DNA of 64,000 nt from Chitinophaga oryzae (GTDB lineage Bacteria; Bacteroidota; Bacteroidia; Chitinophagales; Chitinophagaceae): assembly GCF_012516375.2 (NCBI RefSeq), contig NZ_CP051204.2, positions 2,728,001-2,792,000 of the forward strand, read 5' to 3'. The translations under genes were made by a program, and so were the position numbers. Below, one piece after another: positions 1 to 8,511 of this stretch. Position 1 is the first letter of the stretch; the number at the start of each line of letters is the position of its first letter. Under the pieces are notes generated by a model, which was not told the DNA's origin, ran no database searches, and saw only the letters and a list, made by a program, of their open reading frames with translations.

Positions 1-379
1 CCAGTTTGCCATAGTGGCTGTTTTCAAAGAGGAATTTGATGTACTGGGTAGAGTCCACCATGACATAGATGGCGCCGCCGTCGTACGTTTTTTTGAAGTC
101 CACTTTGATTTTGGCGGTCAGCACAAAGTTCTCATCCGGTTTGAACGCCAGGATGGGAGCGGTGGCAATGTTGTAGTTGCCGCCGGGGTAGTTGTAAAAA
201 TCAGAGCCTTGTCCGGCGGTGATGGAGAGGCTGTCTGCGGTGGCAGAAAAATTTTTCGGTGTGTTGATCCAGCTACAGGGATAGGGTATGCCTTTGATCC
301 GGACGCTGTCTGCCGGGTTGGCCACAGCGCTGAAGAAAGCCAGGACCAGGCTGCCGAGTACAAAAAGTTTCTTTTTCAC
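1..379 (-). CDS. Secreted DUF1349-family protein, 3' end outside window
   Basis: The minus strand is open from a GTG at 377-379 to the window edge, giving 126 codons of a longer gene. The product starts MKKKLFVLGSLVLAFFSAVA, a clear signal peptide. It continues with a beta-sandwich-like segment containing GSDFYNYPGG, LTAKIKVDF, GGAIYVMVD and YIKFLFEN. That pattern fits the DUF1349 / concanavalin-like fold often called 'regulation of enolase protein 1'. No in-frame ATG lies just upstream, so GTG is the likely start. It is probably periplasmic or surface exposed, perhaps carbohydrate-related given the SGNH esterase and LacI regulator upstream on the same strand. Family assignment is moderate; the C-terminus is not visible. 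Confidence 0.65.
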   Translation of the reverse strand, partial: MKKKLFVLGSLVLAFFSAVANPADSVRIKGIPYPCSWINTPKNFSATADSLSITAGQGSDFYNYPGGNYNIATAPILAFKPDENFVLTAKIKVDFKKTYDGGAIYVMVDSTQYIKFLFENSHYGKL

Positions 380-444
380 TATCGTGGTTTTAAATAAATA
401 CTGGCGAACAATATATAAACTAAAAAATGAAGAAACGATAAATT

Positions 445-466
445 TCCCGGGGTGGTAGTCCCGGGA
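445..466 (-). terminator. Hairpin downstream of the SGNH esterase gene
   Basis: TCCCGGG at 445-451 pairs with CCCGGGA at 460-466 across an 8-base loop. Read on the minus strand it is followed by AATTTATCGTTT, a weak U-rich tail. It lies between the esterase stop (502) and the DUF1349 gene start (379), so it probably reduces readthrough. Confidence 0.45.
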
Positions 467-501
467 TAATGATGTGCGTGATATTCAGGTGTTTGAAGTG
501 T

Positions 502-1587
502 TTACAGCCCTTTGGTCAGTTTGCGCAGGGTAGGGAGGATGTGGGCCGCGAAGCGTTCCATGCCTACGTCGTTGGGATGTACGCCGTCTACCGTGCCTTC
601 GTGATCGGCGCCGAGGAAGCCGTCGCCGCTGATGTAGTGAAGGTTTTTAACGCCTGCTTTTTTCAGGTCGTTGTATGCTTTTTTCAGCTCCGCTCTTTTG
701 CGGAAAACGATATCGTGAATATCTTTTTCAAAATAAGCATGTTCATACATGTAGTTCTCCACCAGCAGCACCGGTGTTTGCGGTTTACAGGCGCGTATTT
801 GTTCCACCAGTTTCACGGCGCGTTCATGGATGAGTTCCGGTGCCGTATTCGGATTACAATCGATGACAATAAGCGAAGGATCTGTTTCACAGATGGCTTC
901 GCCTACAGCGGTTTCAAACATGCCGTTGCCGCTGAAGCCGAGGTTGATAAAGGGGCGTTGCAGCTGGCGGACGAGGATATTGGTATACGCCATGCCGGGG
1001 CGGGTAGCGCATCCGCCCTGGGCGATGCTGCTGCCATAGTAAACAATTGGTTTTTTGTCTATCAGCAGGGATTGCTGTGGTTTCTCTATAACAGCGCCAG
1101 TATTCACGCCGATGGAGAGGGAGTCTACGCCGTCATACAAAGGAAGGAAGAGCACATATTCCCGCCAGGAGCCGTCGCCCTTTTTGAGAATGGTTTTTTC
1201 GGAACGGGCATCATTGCCGGGGATGGCACTGTTAACGAACTGCCATTGATGATTGACCAGGGCATAGAGGTCGAGCCCTCTTATGCCGGTAGCGGTCATA
1301 TGGTTCATGGCGTTGTTGTTGAGTACTTTCCAGCGGGCGCCGATGGTGGTGGCATTGGTACGGAACCGGATGGCGACGCCGGCGCTGTTGCGGCTCAGCG
1401 CCCATACAGCGGGCCGGACTGTTTTTTCATATTTCGCAGGAAGCCGGTTGTAATTGGTTTCTGTGTGGTACTTACCGATCACCGGGAATGTCATGGCATC
1501 GTGGTAAACAAGGGCAGGCGTTTGTGCAAAGAGGCTGCCGCAGCAGATCAGCAGTGCCACCAGGGATAGCATCGTTTTGTTCATCAT
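502..1587 (-). CDS. Secreted SGNH/GDSL hydrolase with GxDLY domain
   Basis: 361 aa with an N-terminal signal peptide ending near SLFAQ. The N-terminal half carries GIRGLDLYAL, the GxDLY signature of the beta-sandwich domain that precedes SGNH hydrolases of the Lipase_GDSL_3 type. The C-terminal half has the SGNH blocks: YYGSSIAQGG (catalytic Ser), GFSGNG (Gly/Asn oxyanion residues), IDCNPN, and DGVHPNDVG near the end (catalytic Asp/His). The expected activity is carbohydrate or acyl ester hydrolysis in the periplasm or at the surface; the substrate is unknown. The gene follows a LacI regulator on the same strand, with twin LacI-type operators 69-105 bases upstream of its start, so sugar-responsive control is likely. 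Confidence 0.85.
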   Translation of the reverse strand: MMNKTMLSLVALLICCGSLFAQTPALVYHDAMTFPVIGKYHTETNYNRLPAKYEKTVRPAVWALSRNSAGVAIRFRTNATTIGARWKVLNNNAMNHMTATGIRGLDLYALVNHQWQFVNSAIPGNDARSEKTILKKGDGSWREYVLFLPLYDGVDSLSIGVNTGAVIEKPQQSLLIDKKPIVYYGSSIAQGGCATRPGMAYTNILVRQLQRPFINLGFSGNGMFETAVGEAICETDPSLIVIDCNPNTAPELIHERAVKLVEQIRACKPQTPVLLVENYMYEHAYFEKDIHDIVFRKRAELKKAYNDLKKAGVKNLHYISGDGFLGADHEGTVDGVHPNDVGMERFAAHILPTLRKLTKGL

Positions 1588-1655
1588 ACGTGATTATTGA
1601 TTAGCACCGGACAATATACAGGAAAAGAGAGAGAAATACACGTTTTAACGCCTTT

Positions 1656-1692
1656 ACGCAAACGCTTGCGCGGATAACGCAAGCGTTTGCGT
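1656..1692. promoter_or_regulatory. Twin LacI-family operators in a perfect inverted repeat
   Basis: ACGCAAACGCTTGCG at 1656-1670 and its exact reverse complement CGCAAGCGTTTGCGT at 1678-1692 are separated by 7 bases. Each arm contains a LacI/PurR-type half-palindrome around a central CG (GCAAACGCTTGC and GCAAGCGTTTGC). The two operator centres are 21 bp apart, about two helical turns. They lie between the LacI regulator (stop at 1848) and the esterase start (1587). Confidence 0.75.
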
Positions 1693-1847
1693 ACACGGAA
1701 TATGAAAAGAATTCTCTAAAATAGTGGTGCAATTACAGAAAATAGATTAGCTCCAAGCAGCAATAACAGAACAGCGAACAATGAGGTCGATAAGCCTGTG
1801 CCACGGTGTCCTACTGTGGCAGGGTTATCGCCAAAGCGGGCTGGTTT

Positions 1848-2873
1848 TTACCGGTCATGAATCACCAGGCGTGACTCCATAATGGTATTGGTATAGTCGT
1901 TGAGCGGGTGTTCTCCATTCAGCAGCGACAGCAGCATATTAGTAGCAGCCTGCCCCTGTTCATAGGGGAACTGTTCTACCGAAGCTGCCGGGGGAAAGGC
2001 CGTATACCCGCTGACCGGCGTGTTGGCGTAAGATACAAAAGTAATGTCTTTATTTATTTCCAGTTTTCTTTTCAGTGCATATTGTACCGCATCCATGGCC
2101 ACGTAGTCGTTGAACGTGACGATGGCGGTGACTTTCCGTTTCAGCGACAGGAGGTATTCCATGGCGCTGTCGGTGCCGGCGGCGGTGAGATCGGCGTTGA
2201 CTATCAGTTCGGGGTCGTACTTGAGCCGGTGCTTGCGCAGTGCCTTGATATAGCCGGTAGCCCTTTCTTTGCTGGCCACCAGCTGTTCCGGGCCGTTGAT
2301 CATCCCGATGACGCGGTGCCCTTTTTTCAGCAGGAAATCCACTGCCTGTATGGTGCCCGATTCCAGGTTACAGGAAACGGCATGGATGTCATGCAGGTCC
2401 GGCACACGGTCGAAGAATACTACCGGAATGCGTGCCTGGCGCAGCATTTCGAAGTGATCGTAGTTACGGGTGTTTTTCCCGATAGACACGATACAGCCAT
2501 CCACCCGGTGCTGTTTCATGCTCTGGATGATCTGCTTTTCCCGGGCTTCGTCGTCGTGCGACTGGCCCAGCAGTACGGTGTAGTTGTTGCTGTAGGCGGT
2601 ATCTTCAATACCGCTGATGGCGCTGGAGAAAAAGGCTTCAGACAGTTCGGGCAACAGGATGCCGATGGTGAAAGTTTTTCCCTGCTGAAAATAAACCGCG
2701 GTCTGGTTGCGCTCATAATTCAGTTCCGCCGCCAGCGCTTTCACGCGGGCTTTGGTCCTCAATCCTATACTGTGATGGTCATGCAATGCCCTTGATACAG
2801 TAGATACAGAGATATTCAGCCTTTTTGCAATTTCCTTTATTGTTGGTTGACCCGAAGAAACCACCTTTCTCAT
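1848..2873 (-). CDS. LacI-family transcriptional regulator
   Basis: 341 aa. The N-terminus carries the LacI helix-turn-helix and hinge: TIKEIAKRLNISVSTVSRAL at about residues 11-30, then the LNYERNQTA region. A periplasmic-binding-protein-like effector domain follows (TIGILLPE, VDGCIVS, VVFFDR, VIGMINGP, AIVTFNDYVA, SVEQFPYEQGQAATNMLL). It should bind DNA as a dimer and respond to a sugar or sugar derivative. The twin operators between this gene and the downstream esterase are the obvious target. The same-strand arrangement suggests it controls the esterase and perhaps the DUF1349 gene. The ligand cannot be read from sequence. Confidence 0.92.
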   Translation of the reverse strand: MRKVVSSGQPTIKEIAKRLNISVSTVSRALHDHHSIGLRTKARVKALAAELNYERNQTAVYFQQGKTFTIGILLPELSEAFFSSAISGIEDTAYSNNYTVLLGQSHDDEAREKQIIQSMKQHRVDGCIVSIGKNTRNYDHFEMLRQARIPVVFFDRVPDLHDIHAVSCNLESGTIQAVDFLLKKGHRVIGMINGPEQLVASKERATGYIKALRKHRLKYDPELIVNADLTAAGTDSAMEYLLSLKRKVTAIVTFNDYVAMDAVQYALKRKLEINKDITFVSYANTPVSGYTAFPPAASVEQFPYEQGQAATNMLLSLLNGEHPLNDYTNTIMESRLVIHDR

Positions 2874-3052
2874 ACATTTTACAGCAATTAATGGAAAATA
2901 GATGCAGCAATATGCGCCTCGTTGCCAAGTTACTTAGTTATTGAATAATATTAACTTTTTTTTATGGGTTCGATTAACGAATTGAATTTACACGGATTAA
3001 ATGAAGATATGAAAAAGTAGTTTAATGCAATCGGATGCGAATTTTTTCCCCC

Positions 3053-3085
3053 TTGTACTCTTCGGCTTGTTATTTGTTACTTTCG
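3053..3085 (+). promoter_or_regulatory. Promoter of the OmpA-like gene
   Basis: TTG at 3053-3055, a 22-base spacer, then TACTTTCG at 3078-3085. This is one base off the Bacteroidota -7 consensus TAnnTTTG. It places transcription start near 3092 and favours translation from ATG 3160 over an in-frame ATG at 3025. Confidence 0.5.
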
Positions 3086-3159
3086 TGCATCCTCCATTGT
3101 ACCTCTGCCATTTTTTATATATTTTATTTGTTAGATTAGTTTTATTTAAAATCTATTTT

Positions 3160-4023
3160 ATGAGGATAGGATACTTAGCCTTACCTGTGGCACTGATTAC
3201 CATTATGGCCTCCTGCTCAGCACCCAGAAAACTGAGAGAATCTGAAGCAAGATATGCCCGGCTGGACAGTTTATACAGGTCAACAGAGAACCAGCGTAAA
3301 AAATGTGAAGAAGACGCCGCGAGGGCAGCAGCTGCCTACAAAGACAAGATGGAAAACTTGCAGGAACAACAGACACAATTGAAGGCCAACAACTCACAGA
3401 TGCTGGACCACCTGAAAGAGCTGTCCGTTATATCCAATGCCCAGGCGGAAAGCATCAAGAAGTCACTCGACAACATCGGTGCGAAAGACGCCTATATCAA
3501 AGACCTGCAGTCTGCCATTGCCCGTAAAGACTCCCTCAACATGCAGCTGGTGATGAACCTGAAAGGCGCCATCGGTAACATGGATGACAAAGACATCAAC
3601 ATCAAGGTAGAAAAAGGAGTAGTATATATCGATATTTCCGATAAACTGCTGTTTAAGAGCGGTAGCTACGACGTAACAGAACGTGCGAAAGAAGTACTGG
3701 GTAAAGTAGCCAAGGTGCTCATCGCCCAGCCTGATATCGAGTTTATGGTGGAAGGCCATACCGACAATGTGCCTTACCGTCCGAATGTATTGCTCGACAA
3801 CTGGGACCTGAGCGTGAAGAGAGCAACATCCGTGGTGCGTATTCTGCAGAACCAGTACCAGATACCGGCTGCCCGTATGACTGCCGCAGGCCGCAGCGAA
3901 TACCAACCGGTAGCTTCCAACGATACGCCGGAAGGACGTGGCGCTAACCGCAGAACAAGGATCGTGATCCTGCCGCAGCTGGACCAGTTCTTCAAATTAC
4001 TGGAAAAACCAGCAGGCAACTAA
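3160..4023 (+). CDS. OmpA-family outer membrane lipoprotein
   Basis: 287 aa from ATG 3160. This start gives a lipoprotein signal peptide (MRIGYLALPVALITIMASC). The longer reading from 3025 would put an unrelated hydrophobic stretch in front and lies upstream of the promoter. After the lipid-anchored Cys comes a charged, probably coiled-coil segment (about 25-130, ARLDSLYRSTENQRKKCEEDAA region). An OmpA C-terminal peptidoglycan-binding domain follows, with EGHTDNVPY, NWDLSVKRA, AAGRSEYQP and GRGANRRTRIVI. It should tether the outer membrane to the cell wall. It is monocistronic in appearance and ends just before a large hairpin. Confidence 0.92.
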   Translation: MRIGYLALPVALITIMASCSAPRKLRESEARYARLDSLYRSTENQRKKCEEDAARAAAAYKDKMENLQEQQTQLKANNSQMLDHLKELSVISNAQAESIKKSLDNIGAKDAYIKDLQSAIARKDSLNMQLVMNLKGAIGNMDDKDINIKVEKGVVYIDISDKLLFKSGSYDVTERAKEVLGKVAKVLIAQPDIEFMVEGHTDNVPYRPNVLLDNWDLSVKRATSVVRILQNQYQIPAARMTAAGRSEYQPVASNDTPEGRGANRRTRIVILPQLDQFFKLLEKPAGN

Positions 4024-4059
4024 TTTGGATATTTTGATATTTGGTTATTTTTTTATTTG

Positions 4060-4184
4060 ATTTACGGATTTTGGAATTTACGGATGTTGGAATTTTCTGA
4101 ATTAACCGGGAAGATCATATCAGTCGATCTTCGCTATATTAATTCAGGAAATTCCAAAATCCGTAAATTCCAAAATCCGTAAAT
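4060..4184. repeat. Large inverted repeat with 46-base arms
   Basis: Arms 4060-4105 and 4139-4184 match as reverse complements at 44 of 46 positions. Each arm contains the unit TTTACGGATTTTGGAA in tandem, the second left-arm copy carrying one of the mismatches (GATGTTGG). The loop holds a second stem, GAAGATC at 4110-4116 with GATCTTC at 4126-4132. It fills the space between the OmpA stop (4023) and the DsbA-like start (4196). It could act as a terminator or be a small mobile repeat. Confidence 0.85.
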
Positions 4185-4195
4185 ATTTTCACTGT

Positions 4196-5107
4196 ATGAA
4201 AGAGCCTTTATTCTGTGACCCGGAAACCGGCGTGTGCGAGATCCCGGGCGCCACAGGTGCCGCCCCGGGCGCGAGACCTGACACCTTGCCTACTGACAAA
4301 CCGTTGCAGCTTGTTTATTTTACGGACCCGATCTGCTCCACCTGCTGGGGTATAGAACCACAATGGCGCCGGTTAAAACTGGAGTACGGCCATCTGCTGG
4401 ACATCCGTTACCATATGGGAGGGCTGCTGCCATCGTGGGACGTCTACAACTCCGGAGGTATCAGCGGTCCGTCCGATGTGGCCCATCACTGGGAAGAGGT
4501 GAGCGGGCATTACCAGATGCCGATAGATGGCAACGTATGGCTGGAAGACCCGTTGCCGTCCTCCTATCCGCCTTCTATCTGGTTTAAAGCAGCACAGCTG
4601 CAGGATGAGCACAAAGCCGTGATTTTCCTGCGCCGCCTGCGCGAAATGTTATTCCTGCAGAAAAAGAATATCTGCCGGCCGGAGCCTGTACTGGCTGCTG
4701 CCGCATATGCTCAGCTGGATGCAGCAAGATTACAGCAGGGCTTCGAAAGCACCGCACCGGCGTTGTTTGAGCAGGACCTGCAGCTGCGGGCGCAGATGGG
4801 CGTACGTGGCTTCCCTTCGGTGTTTATGATCAATGCCGCCGGCAATAAAGAACTGGTGTATGGCGCCAAACCCTATACGGTATTTACGACCACCCTGCAT
4901 AAACTTTTCCCCGGGGCGCAGGCGCGCACCTATCTGCGCGGGCTGGATACTTTCTCTTATTTCCCCACGCTGACTACCAAAGAATATGCAGTGCTGAATG
5001 ACCTGAGCATGGAAGCGGCCTATGACCAGCTGGACGCCTTCCGCCGGGACGGACACCTGGAGGTGACCATCGCCGGTGGCGGAGCCTTATGGCTGCGTTG
5101 TCAGTGA
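4196..5107 (+). CDS. DsbA-family oxidoreductase (SpxH/FrnE-like)
   Basis: 303 aa without a signal peptide, so probably cytoplasmic. A thioredoxin fold starts at LVYFTDPICSTCWG with the CSTC redox pair at C47/C50. A helical insertion follows, then the cis-Pro loop GVRGFPSVFMI around residue 203. The C-terminal 70 residues are an extra helical region. This architecture matches the Thioredoxin_5 / SpxH (YjbH)-type DsbA-like proteins. A short Cys-containing N-terminus (FCDPETGVCEIP) could coordinate metal. ATG 4196 lies 12 bases after the large inverted repeat. The stop overlaps the convergent TonB-receptor-like gene by 7 bases. The exact substrate is unknown. Confidence 0.75.
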   Translation: MKEPLFCDPETGVCEIPGATGAAPGARPDTLPTDKPLQLVYFTDPICSTCWGIEPQWRRLKLEYGHLLDIRYHMGGLLPSWDVYNSGGISGPSDVAHHWEEVSGHYQMPIDGNVWLEDPLPSSYPPSIWFKAAQLQDEHKAVIFLRRLREMLFLQKKNICRPEPVLAAAAYAQLDAARLQQGFESTAPALFEQDLQLRAQMGVRGFPSVFMINAAGNKELVYGAKPYTVFTTTLHKLFPGAQARTYLRGLDTFSYFPTLTTKEYAVLNDLSMEAAYDQLDAFRRDGHLEVTIAGGGALWLRCQ

Positions 5108-7803
5108 GCCGGCGGTAGCGGATGTTTACCACCCTTACGGCCATAGGAATAGGTGAGGCTGAGCATAAAATACCGGGAGAGGTTGGTGGTTTCCAGCCTT
5201 TCCCGGTAGGTTGCGCCATAGAAGGCCACCACGCTTTTATTCTGTCTTAACAGGTCAAAGGCATAAAATTTCGCTGCCAGCGCTTTGCTGGCCAGGAAAC
5301 TTTTGCCGATCCACCCGTTGAGCAGGGTAAACTGTGCACCGGCATCTGTGTTTTTAGTGTACTGGACGCTGGAGCCGATATTGAAATCCAGCGGCAGCCA
5401 TGCGTTGACATTGAATGTGAGCCGGTACTGGATATAGTCTGTGTAATAATCGCCCTGCAGGGAAAGCATGTTTCCCTGGTAATCCATGCCCAGCTTGGCC
5501 GTTAACTCCAGCGTTTTTCTCCAGTTATAGGAAGCGGCAATGTATTGCAGGAAAGAGATTTTTTTACTGATGTTGCTGAGATGATTGATTTGCGACAGCA
5601 CCCTGTTGTAGTCAAAAGCGACGTTGTAATTGACAGTGATGCCGGGATGTTTGATCCGGAAGCCCAGCATGTTGTTATCAACAATGCCCCAGTTGCCGGA
5701 CACATTGATCGGTTTGGTTACCTGTCTGCCCAGGGAATCGGTAAACACAGCGTTGGAGAAAGAATTCTGGAAGTAGCGTCCTTCCAGGTTATGCGCAAAT
5801 GCCACTCCTTTAATGCTGTTGGAGAAATAGGAGACAGACAGTGTATTGATGAACGCATTCACCAGGTCGGGGTTGCCGAGTTGTACATACAGCGGGTTAC
5901 TGTTGTTGTTCACCGGCCATAACATCTGGGCTGGCAGGGGCATGGTCATCCCGTTTGTATTAATCATAATGGTCTTATAGGGGTCCAGCTTGATAGCGAT
6001 ATTCAGCGCCCGGTCTATGTAAGTGGTGTGCCTGACGAATTTTTCCCCTGACGTGTGGTTGTTACTGTTCAGGGTACTGAGAGATAAACCGGCGGAGCCG
6101 ACAATCATCAGTTTGCCCTTGTTGTAGGTGATGGAAGGTTTCACCGTATGATTGACAACCCTGCTGTCGAAACGATAGGTCAGCGAGTCATTGGGGACAT
6201 AATCGTGAGAGAAGATATCAAAGTCTGATGTGTTTTGCCGGTTATTGGTAAGGAGGTTTTCGTAGGCATAGTTGATGGCCAATGCCCAGTACTTTCCCAC
6301 CGGCTCGCTGTAACTGGTGCTCAGCATCAGGTCCCTGACGTTGTTTTTAGGGTCTACGTGCTGATGGATGGTATCGGCGCTGATCAGCGGATGGAAGACG
6401 TAGTTCTCGCTGAGGTTAAGCTGATAATTGTCCTGCCAGCCATTTTTCATGCCGGCATTCAGAGACAGTATCCTGCCTGTTTTTCCGAATTTATGGGAGT
6501 AGCTGATATTGGCATCCAGGGTTTTGTTGACGGCGCTGTCATTGGTGTTGAGCATGCCGCTGTTGAGCGTGTCCATACGGCCGCTGGTGGTATTGTACAG
6601 CCGTTTTTTGTTTACTTCCTTCGTTTCCCTGATCACATTGGCCGCTACGATAATTTTGTTATTGATATCAGGTTGTATCTCCATAAACATGATACCGCCG
6701 TTCAGTTTGTTGACCTGGTGGTTCTGTGTATTGCTGTGATAGAAGGTGCTGTTGCCGGACAGGATGTTTTCCCGCTCCTGTACGTCATTGCTGGTCATGT
6801 CCTGTTCCTGGTGCCGCAGGTTGACGGTCAGCTTGATTTTTTTGCTGACCTCCATGGTGGTATAGGTGCTGAAGTTGAATATTTTATTGGTCCCCTGTTG
6901 ATTGAAGCCGTTGAAACTGATAGCATAGTTGGTGCCGGCGTCGCTTTGGGTATTGTTGTTGTTGGCGAGAACATCGCCGAGCACGGTGATTTTTTTGCGG
7001 AGGAGGTTGAAGGTGGTACCGGCATTGTAGCGGTCGTGCGTGCCGTAGCCGGCGGTAACGGTGCCGCGGACGCCTTTTTTCATTTCATCTTTCACGACGA
7101 TGTTGAGTACTTTTTCATTTTTACCGGGTTCTGTGATACCGGAGATATTCTTTTTGTCTGATATCTGGATTTTATCTGCGAGGTCGGCCTTCAGTATTTC
7201 CATGACCCTTTTGGCGCTGGACATGTTCTGCAGCAGTGAGCGGCCGTCGATGAACAGTTCTTTGATGGGGGCGCCGAGGTAAAAGAGGTTCCCGTTTTCG
7301 TCCATGGTAAGGCCCGGGATTTTTTCGATGAGTTCGTGCATATTGGCATTGGGCAGTGAGGGCAGTTCGCCGGCGTTAAATTCGATGGTATCCTTGCGGA
7401 TGGACATCAGGGGCCGGTCTGCTTTTACTTCCACCCTGCTGAGACTGATGCTGGGAGACAGCTGGATATAGCTAAAGGTCAGTGTTTTTATCCTGCCGTT
7501 GATTTCTACGGGGATCATTTCTGTACGGTTGCCCATGAAGCTGACCAGTAGCCGGTAGAACCCTGGCTGTATATTGTTAATGGCGAAATTGCCTTTTTCA
7601 TCTGACTGTGTCTGTGCTTTTATACGGGCTTTCTCATCGTAAAGCAATACGGCGGCGCCGGTAAGCGTTTTCCTGGTGTCTTTCTGATAGACGGTCCCTT
7701 TAATGGTATGTTGAGCGTAAAGCTTCGAGCAGGCACAACACCCCCATAAAAGGATGAAGAGACACCGCTTGATCTGGTTGGATCCGGTTGTAGTGACCTG
7801 CAT
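5101..7803 (-). CDS. TonB-receptor-like outer membrane beta-barrel protein
   Basis: 900 aa from the ATG at 7801-7803, which gives a plausible signal peptide ending SKLYAQ; a longer reading from 7893 adds 30 unlikely residues. Domain order: a carboxypeptidase-regulatory-like beta-sandwich (about 32-115, HTIKGTVYQKDTRKTLTGAA), a plug-like domain (about 130-230, LPSLPNANMHELIEKIPGL, IKELFIDGRSLL), then a long barrel rich in alternating aromatic strands. This is the OMP_b-brl_3 type common in Bacteroidota. It lacks the SusC signature and has no SusD partner, so the cargo is unknown. The gene stands alone and converges on the DsbA-like gene with a 7-base overlap. Confidence 0.85.
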   Translation of the reverse strand: MQVTTTGSNQIKRCLFILLWGCCACSKLYAQHTIKGTVYQKDTRKTLTGAAVLLYDEKARIKAQTQSDEKGNFAINNIQPGFYRLLVSFMGNRTEMIPVEINGRIKTLTFSYIQLSPSISLSRVEVKADRPLMSIRKDTIEFNAGELPSLPNANMHELIEKIPGLTMDENGNLFYLGAPIKELFIDGRSLLQNMSSAKRVMEILKADLADKIQISDKKNISGITEPGKNEKVLNIVVKDEMKKGVRGTVTAGYGTHDRYNAGTTFNLLRKKITVLGDVLANNNNTQSDAGTNYAISFNGFNQQGTNKIFNFSTYTTMEVSKKIKLTVNLRHQEQDMTSNDVQERENILSGNSTFYHSNTQNHQVNKLNGGIMFMEIQPDINNKIIVAANVIRETKEVNKKRLYNTTSGRMDTLNSGMLNTNDSAVNKTLDANISYSHKFGKTGRILSLNAGMKNGWQDNYQLNLSENYVFHPLISADTIHQHVDPKNNVRDLMLSTSYSEPVGKYWALAINYAYENLLTNNRQNTSDFDIFSHDYVPNDSLTYRFDSRVVNHTVKPSITYNKGKLMIVGSAGLSLSTLNSNNHTSGEKFVRHTTYIDRALNIAIKLDPYKTIMINTNGMTMPLPAQMLWPVNNNSNPLYVQLGNPDLVNAFINTLSVSYFSNSIKGVAFAHNLEGRYFQNSFSNAVFTDSLGRQVTKPINVSGNWGIVDNNMLGFRIKHPGITVNYNVAFDYNRVLSQINHLSNISKKISFLQYIAASYNWRKTLELTAKLGMDYQGNMLSLQGDYYTDYIQYRLTFNVNAWLPLDFNIGSSVQYTKNTDAGAQFTLLNGWIGKSFLASKALAAKFYAFDLLRQNKSVVAFYGATYRERLETTNLSRYFMLSLTYSYGRKGGKHPLPPAH

Positions 7804-8073
7804 TAGATTTTTCTGTACATGTAGGAGTGAATATATTGGGTTATAAGATTTTGGTGTCAGCCGCACTAAGCTGGCGGCCGGAGATGCTTGCATTGCGTCT
7901 AAGTTCGCATTTGTGCAGATGATTGGCGAAATACAATTTCGTAAACAGTTGTTAAGCGATTGTTATCGATGGCCGGTTAACAAAGTTAAGTTTCTGGATT
8001 TACAAATGGTTGTTTGTCTAAATTCGCGTAGCAGCAGTGAGGTGTGGGCAAAGGTGATAAAAATTTTTTAGGA

Positions 8074-8508
8074 ATGAGAAAGTATTTTGAGGACCGGCGT
8101 ATAGCGAAGATAGCAGACAGGGAAAGGACATTGCAGCGGATATGGGCCATCGGGGGAAAGCGTGGCTGGTATTATGGTAACTGGATGTGGCGGTTGCGTG
8201 GTTATATGGACGAGCTGGCGGGAGGGCCGGGGCTCCGGCGGGGCCGCAGGCATCCGTTGGACCTGCAGCCGGGGGACTACCTGGATGTATGGCGGGTGGC
8301 GGTAGCGGACCGGGAAGCCGGGCGGTTATTGCTGGTGGCCGAGATGAAGTTGCCGGGAGAAGCCTGGCTGGAGTTTAAAATAGCCGGGGAGGAACTGGTG
8401 CAAACGGCCTCTTTCAGGGCCCGGGGTTTAGCAGGAAAATTGTATTGGTATAGCATGTTACCCTTTCATGGGTTTATATTTCCGGGAATGATCCGTCAAC
8501 TCATTTAA
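8074..8508 (+). CDS. DUF2867-domain protein
   Basis: 144 aa from ATG 8074. An in-frame GTG at 8044 would add 10 residues, but the ATG is preceded by TAGGA and is preferred. Recognisable segments are WYYGNWMWRLRGYMDELAGG, LQPGDYLDVWRV and LVAEMKLPGEAWLEF. These resemble the DUF2867 domain, often found at the C-terminus of NAD(P)-binding SDR-like proteins; here it stands alone. The C-terminal stretch (YWYSMLPFHGFIFPGMIRQ) is hydrophobic. It is 3 bases upstream of the DinB gene, so the two are probably co-transcribed. Function unknown. Confidence 0.65.
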   Translation: MRKYFEDRRIAKIADRERTLQRIWAIGGKRGWYYGNWMWRLRGYMDELAGGPGLRRGRRHPLDLQPGDYLDVWRVAVADREAGRLLLVAEMKLPGEAWLEFKIAGEELVQTASFRARGLAGKLYWYSMLPFHGFIFPGMIRQLI

Positions 8509-8511
8509 ACT

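Noticed and set aside
118..363. 81-aa minus-strand frame at the window edge
   Set aside because: It lies within the DUF1349-type gene in another frame; the frame starting at the GTG at 379 has a signal peptide and continues off the window.
469..1569. 366-codon plus-strand frame opposite the SGNH hydrolase gene
   Set aside because: Composition is Val/Phe/His-rich as expected for an antisense shadow; the minus strand carries the full SGNH motifs.
1780..1835. GCCAC/GTGGC hairpin after the LacI gene as a terminator
   Set aside because: The stem is short with a long loop and no T-run on the minus strand.
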